NCBI GenBank assembly: GCA_964471755.1
Contig: CAYYJM010000074.1
Span: forward strand, 1-23,674
Direction of reading: 5' to 3'
From: CAYYJM01 sp964471755
Lineage (GTDB): Bacteria; Planctomycetota; Planctomycetia; Gemmatales; Gemmataceae
Length of the DNA: 23,674 nt
A model generated the notes under the pieces. The model was not told where the DNA came from and made no database searches. It was given only the letters and a program-made list of their open reading frames with translations. This document shows, piece after piece, positions 8,041 through 13,158 of this stretch (position 1 is its first letter; every line of letters begins with the position of its first letter). The position numbers and the translations under genes were made by a program.

Positions 8041-8892
8041 TCACTTCTTGCGATACGCCTCGGCCGGCTCGATCTTCTCCGGCTGTTCCTTGGCCCGCGT
8101 CACGAACTCGTCGATGCACGGTGGACAGCAGAACGTGTACGACTCGCCGCCGACGACCCAGGTGAGCTTCGGATTGGCCTTCGTCTCCGAGATGGGACAG
8201 ATCCGTTCGCCGGCCTTCGGGGCGGCGTCGTGTTCGACCTTGATTCCCTTGAACTTGACCGTCGGGATGGTGTTGCCGTTGGCGACGATGTCCGCCTCGG
8301 TGTACTTGCCGCCGGGCGTCAGGTAGAGCCGGCGTTCATCCGGCGTCGCGGCCGGCATGGCGGCGTGGCCGGTCGTCTCGGACACCGACTTGAAGGCGAA
8401 GCGGAAGCGATCCTTGCCGACGCGCAGATTCGTCACGGTCACCTCCAGGTTCTTGCCGACGAGTCGGGCCGGGAGCTTGCCGACGAAGCGGCTCGTCATC
8501 CCGGTGGCGTCATCCGGTGTCGGGCTCGGTTCGAGCGTGAACGGTTCGGCCTCCGGATCGCCGACGGCCTTGACGAAGGCGTTCAGCGTCTGGCGGTCCA
8601 CCTCCTGGATGCGTGTCTCATCCTGGCCGAGCAGGTACAGGTGGAGCGTGCCGCCCTTCTCGAAGACGGCCTCGGCGTGGTAGCTGTCGGTGCCGATCGC
8701 GATCATGATTCCGCCGTGCTGGCCCGGCTTGTGGCCGTGCTCGGCATTGCCGGTGGGCCGGGCCGTGTCCGTTTTCGTCGTCGGTCTGGCGTCTCCGGGT
8801 CGGTCGGTGTCGGTACTATTCGAGCAACCGGCCAGGAAGAGGAGCGAGCCCGAGAGCAGAGCCAGGCTCGCGAATGCAAGTGCGCGCAGCAT
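8041..8892 (-). CDS. Lipoprotein with His-rich linker and C-terminal YHS/TRASH-like Cys motif
   Basis: The 283-residue protein begins with a lipoprotein signal whose lipobox ends at Cys23 (LFLAGC). A Thr/Asp-rich linker and a short His-rich patch (EHGHKPGQHGG) follow, then a beta-rich middle part. The C-terminal 60 residues carry ICPISE with Cys232 and YTFCCPPCIDEF with Cys255, Cys256 and Cys259, the layout of YHS/TRASH metal-binding domains; the last part is rich in Lys and Glu. It is likely a membrane-anchored periplasmic metal-binding protein. GGAGA lies 8 nt before the ATG. It follows the Cys-rich gene by 124 bp and precedes the cytochrome gene by 12 bp. The function as metal chaperone or buffer is inferred from motifs and neighbours. 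Confidence 0.85.
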   Translation of the reverse strand: MLRALAFASLALLSGSLLFLAGCSNSTDTDRPGDARPTTKTDTARPTGNAEHGHKPGQHGGIMIAIGTDSYHAEAVFEKGGTLHLYLLGQDETRIQEVDRQTLNAFVKAVGDPEAEPFTLEPSPTPDDATGMTSRFVGKLPARLVGKNLEVTVTNLRVGKDRFRFAFKSVSETTGHAAMPAATPDERRLYLTPGGKYTEADIVANGNTIPTVKFKGIKVEHDAAPKAGERICPISETKANPKLTWVVGGESYTFCCPPCIDEFVTRAKEQPEKIEPAEAYRKK

Positions 8893-8948
8893 CGATGGAT
8901 CTCCGTTCGTCCGCCGCCATCAGGCGACGGGGTGCAGGTACGGGAAGC

Positions 8949-8971
8949 TCACCGACCGGGAAGTTCGGTGA
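8949..8971. repeat. Small perfect inverted repeat in operon gap
   Basis: TCACCGA and TCGGTGA are perfect 7-bp arms around a 9-nt spacer, in the 124-bp gap between the Cys-rich gene and the lipoprotein gene. It could be an RNA stem that tunes expression or a dimer operator. There is no U-tract, so a classical terminator is unlikely. Confidence 0.4.
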
Positions 8972-9016
8972 CGTGCGTGTGTTTGACGAGGATCGTGATT
9001 CGGAGTCGGGAGGGGC

Positions 9017-9463
9017 TCAACAGCGCAGGAGTTGCAGCACGGCCAGGCGCGCGGAGGTACTCAGCCAGTGGGCCGAGTCGGCGAACGGAGCCGGGCGATC
9101 ATTCACGGCGGCGACATCGACGAAGGCAAGCAGGGGGCCGCTCGCAATCTCCACGAAGCCGCGCGGCGACGGCTCGGGCACCGCGACGCGTTCACTGTCG
9201 GCGGTGGCAGTCACCGCTGCACCTTGCTTGCACGAACAGGGCTCGGGCCGGGGAGCGTTTGCGGGACGTGGAGTGTCCGCCGCGTGACGTTCCGGCTCAC
9301 CGCAGCAGCAGGAGCAAGCAGGCTCCGCCGGTTCGGTCCCGGGAGTCGCTGGCGCATCAAGGACCGGCGCAGGGGGAGTCATCGCCCGGAGCGAGCAGCA
9401 GCAAAGCAGCGGCCCGAACAGGGTCGAGACGACGAGCCAGGAGATGACGCCAATCCGCACCAT
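9017..9463 (-). CDS. Small exported Cys-rich protein, first gene of the metal operon
   Basis: The 148-residue protein starts with a hydrophobic export signal (about 5-20) followed at once by CCC at 21-23. Two more Cys clusters follow, CSCCC at 50-54 and CSC at 76-78, and Cys148 is the last residue. Between them are Pro/Ala-rich disordered stretches and a His (ERHAAD). The C-terminal 40 residues (AFVDVAAV to LLRC) look folded or amphipathic. The gene is easy to miss because its frame continues upstream as a long open stretch overlapping the acyltransferase gene; the true start is set by the promoter at 9470-9499 and the export signal. Small proteins with Cys clusters occur next to metal efflux genes in planctomycetes; binding of soft metals is inference. 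No family recognised. Confidence 0.75.
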   Translation of the reverse strand: MVRIGVISWLVVSTLFGPLLCCCSLRAMTPPAPVLDAPATPGTEPAEPACSCCCGEPERHAADTPRPANAPRPEPCSCKQGAAVTATADSERVAVPEPSPRGFVEIASGPLLAFVDVAAVNDRPAPFADSAHWLSTSARLAVLQLLRC

Positions 9464-9469
9464 AACCGT

Positions 9470-9499
9470 ATCGTAGGCCGAGTTTCGTCGTCGAGTCAA
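9470..9499 (-). promoter_or_regulatory. Putative promoter of the metal operon
   Basis: On the minus strand, TTGACT (9494-9499) is followed by an 18-bp spacer and TACGAT (9470-9475). The A of the ATG at 9463 is the seventh base after the -10, so the transcript would be leaderless or nearly so. The -35 overlaps the stop codon of the acyltransferase gene. Read by eye; not scored. Confidence 0.5.
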
Positions 9500-12135
9500 G
9501 TCGGAATGGTCGAGAGCAGCGCTCGCAGCGCCTTGTAATCGAGCTTGCCGGTGCCGAGAACGGGGATCGCGTCCACCTTGCAGACCGCGTCGAACCGCAT
9601 CACTCCGCGCAGGCCGGCCTCCCACAACAGAGCATTCGCCTCGCGCAGGGTGATGTCCAGCGTCGTGAACAGCACGATCTTCTGACCGCCGTCGATGGCC
9701 TCCACCGCGACGCGATGGGCCTTGTCGATCGGCGGATACGCCCGCGTCAGCGGCTCCTCCAGGGCCGGCAGCGAGATCATCTCGCCGCCCTTCTTGACGA
9801 ACCGCTTCAATCGACCGTGGAAGTGGATGAACCCCTCGGCGTCGATCCGCACCAGGTCGCCGGTGACATACCACTGTCGGCCGGCGGCCTCCCGGAACGG
9901 CACTTCCGCACCCTCGCCCAGGTAGCCCGGAAAGATCGTCGGCCCGGCGACCAGCAGGATGCCCATGCCGCCAGCGGAAACCGGCTCGCAGACGCCCTCC
10001 TCGGCCCGGGCCACGTCGATGACCAGCGTCTCGACGCACGGCAGCGCCTTGCCGACCGTGCCGGGGCGATGAGCCTCGCGCGTGTTGACCGACACGACCG
10101 GCGAACACTCGGTGATGCCGTAGCCCTCCAGCAGACGCGCGTCCGGAGCCAGCGTCTTCGCCCGCTCGAAGAGCGCCTCGGGGCACTTCTCCGCGCCGAG
10201 GAAGACGACTCGCAGCGTGGCCAGTTCGTCCCCTTTGGTCCGGTCGAACAGGAAGCTGAGGAAGGTCGGCGTGCTGGCCAGCGTGGTCACCTTGTACGAC
10301 GCCATCTTGCGCGTCAGGCCGACCGCGTCGGTCGGGTCGGGGTGGCGGACGACACGCAGGCCGCACAGGATCGGTGCCAGGAAGGTGACCGTCAGACCGA
10401 AACTGTGGAACGCCGGCAGAAAGCCGAGCAGGGTGTCCTCGCGCGTCATGCCCAGAGCCTGGAAGCCCTCGCGGATGTTGGTGATCAGATTGCGATGCGT
10501 CAGCGGCACCGCCTTGGGGGCCTTCTCGCTGCCGCTGGTGAACAGCACCACCGCCGGGCTGTCCGGCGACGGTCGCGGCACACCCCGGCGGATCGAGCCG
10601 GGCCGATAGCGCACGCGCAGCAGCGTTCGCAGCAGCGCGAATCGGCCGGGCTTCATGTCCTCGACACAGAGCATCTCGACGCCCTCGATGCTCAATCCGG
10701 CGCGGTCGAGGAACCGCCGCGACGTGATGACGTGGGTCAGGCCCATCGACCGGGCCGCGTGCTGCAGGTTCGTCGGTCCCGTCGTCCAGTTCAGCATCAC
10801 GGGCAGCTTGCCGGCCAACTGCAAGCCCAGGAAGGCGATGTCGCCGACGACGCTGGCGGGCAGCATCAACCCGACGTTCGCGGCCTGAATCGTCGCGAAA
10901 CGCTGGCTGAACAGCAAAGCGCCGACGAGCAGCCGCTCGTAGGTCAGGCAGCCGGCCATGTCGTCGGCATCGGCCACGTCCTGCGGACATTCCAGGGCCC
11001 GGGCGACGAACGCCTCGGCGATCGTCTCGCCGAGAACCGTGGCCGGGCCCGGCTTCGCGGCGTGGCGGAACCACGCCTCGGGAGCGGGCCGCGGCGGAGC
11101 CTTCTCGACCAGGCCGGCCGCCAGGGCCCAGCACTGACCGACGGTCGCCGGCACCTGGTCCGTCGCGAAGCCGAACTGCTGCTCCAGACGCAGAGCCAGT
11201 TCCATGCGGTCAAGGCTGTCCAGGCCCAGCGCGTCGAGGGTCGTCTCGGGCCGCTTCTCCTCGTCCAGCAGTGGCCGCTTGATCTTCTCGCCGAGCAGGG
11301 CCACCACCTCCGACTTCACATCGTCCTTGACGCCGGAGACGTCCACCTCGGCCAGGGTGGCGAGCCGGGGATACTCGTAGGTTCGCCGACCCAGGGCGAA
11401 GTGGTAGGGCACGAACGTGGGCTTCTCGGGGCCCTCGGCGTTGTACCACGCCTCGAAGAAGGCGTTGACCTCCTCGCGGCGGCCCTGCGGGATGCGTGCC
11501 TTGTCCAGCCGCTCGACGGTGATGGTAATGTCGCGGCGTGGCGTGAAGAACAACAGGTTCGCCAGGAGCGTGCCCGCGCCGCCGAGCAGGCGCGGCGTCA
11601 GTTCCGGCAGCTTGCCCGTGTAGGCGAACGAGAACATGCTGCCCCACAGACCGCGAGTGCGGACCAGGACGATCTCGCAGTCGGGCACCGCCTCCAGGAT
11701 GTCCGTGAGGGCTCGTGCGCCGCCGAGGACCTCGCTGCCGCCGCGTTGCAGTCGGCCGCTCGGCCAGAGGATGTGATTGCCGCCCGCCTTCAGGCCGTCG
11801 ATGATCGCCTGAACGGAGCCCTGTGCCGTCTGCCGGGCCGTCGCCGAGGCCGACTCCATGTCGGGCACGCGCAGAGCGTTGATGATCTTCATGAACGGCC
11901 ACATCAGCGGATTGTTGAACGTCCCCTCGTAGACGAGCGGACGCGGGCCCAGTTGCGGTCCCAGCCGGGACAGCACGAGCATGGGATCGACGTAGCCGGG
12001 ATGATTGGGCAGGATCAGAACCTTGCTGTTCTGGCCCAGGCCCTGGAGGGTTTCCAGGCCCTGGACCCGAACGCGATAACGCAGCCCGAGCGTGCCGCGG
12101 GCGAGCAACCAGACGAGAGAGCGAATCAGTCGCAT
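9496..12135 (-). CDS. Three-domain fusion: PlsC acyltransferase, acyl carrier protein, AMP-forming acyl synthetase
   Basis: The 879-residue protein would activate a fatty acid, load it on a carrier and transfer it to a lysophospholipid or related acceptor. Domain 1 (about 1-230) is an acylglycerolphosphate acyltransferase with the HX4D motif HPGYVD at 45-50. Domain 2 (about 268-345) is an acyl carrier protein with LGLDSLDRMEL, Ser307 being the phosphopantetheine site. Domain 3 (about 375-879) is an AMP-binding synthetase: TSGSEKAPKAVPLTH (533-547), EGYGITECSPVV (670-681), TGDLVRIDAEGFIHFHGR (758-775) and the catalytic GTGKLDYKAL with Lys864. It resembles Aas but carries its own carrier domain. 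GGAGG precedes the ATG by 6 nt; a GTG codon sits immediately upstream. The membrane side is the cytoplasmic face. The exact substrate is unknown. Confidence 0.93.
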   Translation of the reverse strand: MRLIRSLVWLLARGTLGLRYRVRVQGLETLQGLGQNSKVLILPNHPGYVDPMLVLSRLGPQLGPRPLVYEGTFNNPLMWPFMKIINALRVPDMESASATARQTAQGSVQAIIDGLKAGGNHILWPSGRLQRGGSEVLGGARALTDILEAVPDCEIVLVRTRGLWGSMFSFAYTGKLPELTPRLLGGAGTLLANLLFFTPRRDITITVERLDKARIPQGRREEVNAFFEAWYNAEGPEKPTFVPYHFALGRRTYEYPRLATLAEVDVSGVKDDVKSEVVALLGEKIKRPLLDEEKRPETTLDALGLDSLDRMELALRLEQQFGFATDQVPATVGQCWALAAGLVEKAPPRPAPEAWFRHAAKPGPATVLGETIAEAFVARALECPQDVADADDMAGCLTYERLLVGALLFSQRFATIQAANVGLMLPASVVGDIAFLGLQLAGKLPVMLNWTTGPTNLQHAARSMGLTHVITSRRFLDRAGLSIEGVEMLCVEDMKPGRFALLRTLLRVRYRPGSIRRGVPRPSPDSPAVVLFTSGSEKAPKAVPLTHRNLITNIREGFQALGMTREDTLLGFLPAFHSFGLTVTFLAPILCGLRVVRHPDPTDAVGLTRKMASYKVTTLASTPTFLSFLFDRTKGDELATLRVVFLGAEKCPEALFERAKTLAPDARLLEGYGITECSPVVSVNTREAHRPGTVGKALPCVETLVIDVARAEEGVCEPVSAGGMGILLVAGPTIFPGYLGEGAEVPFREAAGRQWYVTGDLVRIDAEGFIHFHGRLKRFVKKGGEMISLPALEEPLTRAYPPIDKAHRVAVEAIDGGQKIVLFTTLDITLREANALLWEAGLRGVMRFDAVCKVDAIPVLGTGKLDYKALRALLSTIPT

Positions 12136-12183
12136 CACCTTCCTCCGCCAGACGAACGGAAGCCGGTCGGGGCTTCGAGGACT

Positions 12184-12212
12184 ATTATCGTTCGCGGCGG
12201 AGAAGCGGCCAA
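12184..12212 (-). promoter_or_regulatory. Putative promoter of the acyltransferase fusion gene
   Basis: On the minus strand, TTGGCC (12207-12212), a 17-bp spacer and GATAAT (12184-12189). The expected start of transcription is about 40 nt before the ATG at 12135. It fills the 90-bp gap behind the lipocalin-like gene. By eye only. Confidence 0.45.
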
Positions 12213-12225
12213 TGACAGCCGATGG

Positions 12226-12762
12226 TCACTTCTTGCGAATGAGCTTGAACTGGCAGCTCGGTCCCTCGCAGGGCTTGCCGCCTTCCCAGCAGGAGCCGGT
12301 CCACTCGATGTGGTCGGCATCGACGATCGTGAGCGTGCCGCCGTGCATGTGCTTGTCGCGGGCCGGGTCCAGGTTCGTGCCGCCGACGAAGAGCCAGCGG
12401 AGCTGGTTGGCCGGTGCGGTCGGGTCGGCCTTCATTCGCGGCTGATTGCCCAGGGAGCAGTAGTGCGTCATGATCAGGTCGCTGCCGTCGAGATGGTAGA
12501 GCGACACCATCTCGTGCGGCTGACCGGGGAAGAGCGTCTCGTGGACGGTACTCCCGGCCGCGGTCACCCGGACGACCGACATGACCTGATCGGTCGGGTT
12601 GCCGTTGGCGTCGGCGACGACCCAGGTGCCGGCCAGTTTCTTCAGCCGTTCCAGGCCCGGGTGCGTGGGCGTCGTCGGCCGGTCGCCGGCCTTTTCCTCG
12701 GCGGACACACCGACGACCAGAGCGAGCAGCATCAGCCCACCGATCCCGAATCGTTTCGACAT
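12226..12762 (-). CDS. Small secreted lipocalin-like protein of unknown function
   Basis: The 178-residue protein has an N-terminal signal peptide (about 5-21, ending near VSAEEK) and one compact beta-rich domain. Recognisable stretches are LKKLAGTWVV (about 40-49), FPGQPHEMVSLYHLDG, and THYCSLGNQPRM, with Cys residues also in TGSCWEGGKPCEGPSC near the end. The start LxxLxGxW resembles lipocalin-like and TIGR03067-type planctomycete proteins, and the FPGxPHEM / THYC-GNQPRM block recurs in unassigned bacterial proteins as I remember them. The ATG at 12762 is chosen over an upstream in-frame start at 12846 because it gives a clean signal peptide and GAGGAG lies shortly upstream. The C-terminal half has four Cys that could form disulfides. 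Ligand unknown. Confidence 0.8.
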   Translation of the reverse strand: MSKRFGIGGLMLLALVVGVSAEEKAGDRPTTPTHPGLERLKKLAGTWVVADANGNPTDQVMSVVRVTAAGSTVHETLFPGQPHEMVSLYHLDGSDLIMTHYCSLGNQPRMKADPTAPANQLRWLFVGGTNLDPARDKHMHGGTLTIVDADHIEWTGSCWEGGKPCEGPSCQFKLIRKK

Positions 12763-12813
12763 TATCCTGACTCCTCGGGGGATGCGATGAGGCCCCCGAC
12801 CTCGCTGGGACGC

Positions 12814-12836
12814 GGGAGATACTTCCGGGATCTCCC
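12814..12836. repeat. Small perfect inverted repeat
   Basis: GGGAGAT and ATCTCCC form 7-bp arms around the 9-nt spacer ACTTCCGGG. The layout, and eight of nine spacer bases on the minus strand, match the inverted repeat at 8949-8971. It lies 52 bp upstream of the lipocalin-like ATG. Role unknown. Confidence 0.4.
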
Positions 12837-12878
12837 TGTCCTTCATGATCGGACGAACACCTGGACAGACTTTACCTG

Positions 12879-13050
12879 TTTCGTGGCGAACGACACCGCC
12901 GGCAAGCCGTCTTCATTTAGCCGCCGGCTTGCCGGCGGTGTCGTTCGCCACGAAAACCGCCGGCAAGCCGTCTTCATTTAGCCGCCGGCTTGCCGGCGGT
13001 GCCGTTCGCCACGAAGACCGCCGGCAAGCCGGCGGCTAAATGAAGACGGC
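12879..13050. repeat. Tandem array of palindromic REP-like units
   Basis: Two 61-bp direct copies (12895-12955 and 12956-13016) differ at two bases; a third partial unit (13017-13050) is inverted at its end and closes the array. The first part forms a perfect 31-bp hairpin: arms 12879-12909 and 12925-12955 with a 15-nt loop. Every unit contains CCGCCGGC-TT-GCCGGCGG and the tail GGCTAAATGAAGAC. The family is shared with 4464-4535. Confidence 0.92.
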
Positions 13051-13072
13051 TTTCATTTTCATCACTAAACGC

Positions 13073-13102
13073 TTGCGATTCGAGCAACTCCGGGGTTAGA
13101 CT
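13073..13102 (+). promoter_or_regulatory. Putative promoter of the protease gene
   Basis: TTGCGA (13073-13078), an 18-bp spacer and TAGACT (13097-13102), four matches each to the consensus hexamers. The expected leader is about 50 nt. It lies directly beside the repeat array. Confidence 0.35.
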
Positions 13103-13158
13103 CAGACCGACTCATCCCTTCATCGATCGAGTTGATCACCTACGGGAGGCTGCCGCCG

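Larger units (their letters stand above)
12763..13158. other. Divergent intergenic region (396 bp)
   Basis: It separates the lipocalin-like gene (minus) from the protease gene (plus). It holds a small inverted repeat (12814-12836), a palindromic repeat array (12879-13050) and a putative promoter for the protease (13073-13102). No convincing promoter for the minus gene and no coding sequence was seen. Confidence 0.8.

Noticed and set aside
9464..11134. Upstream part of a 705-codon minus-strand frame that ends in the Cys-rich protein
   Set aside because: It overlaps the acyltransferase gene in another frame and is Arg/Gly-rich noise; only the part from 9463 on has a signal peptide and Cys clusters.
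9715..12981. 1088-codon open frame on the plus strand, opposite the acyltransferase fusion
   Set aside because: It is antisense to a gene with clear catalytic motifs; its translation is rich in Arg, Gln, Asp and His with no motif, as expected for the mirror frame of a high-GC gene.
12879..13050. CRISPR array
   Set aside because: Units are palindromic and contiguous, without unique spacers, and no cas gene is near.
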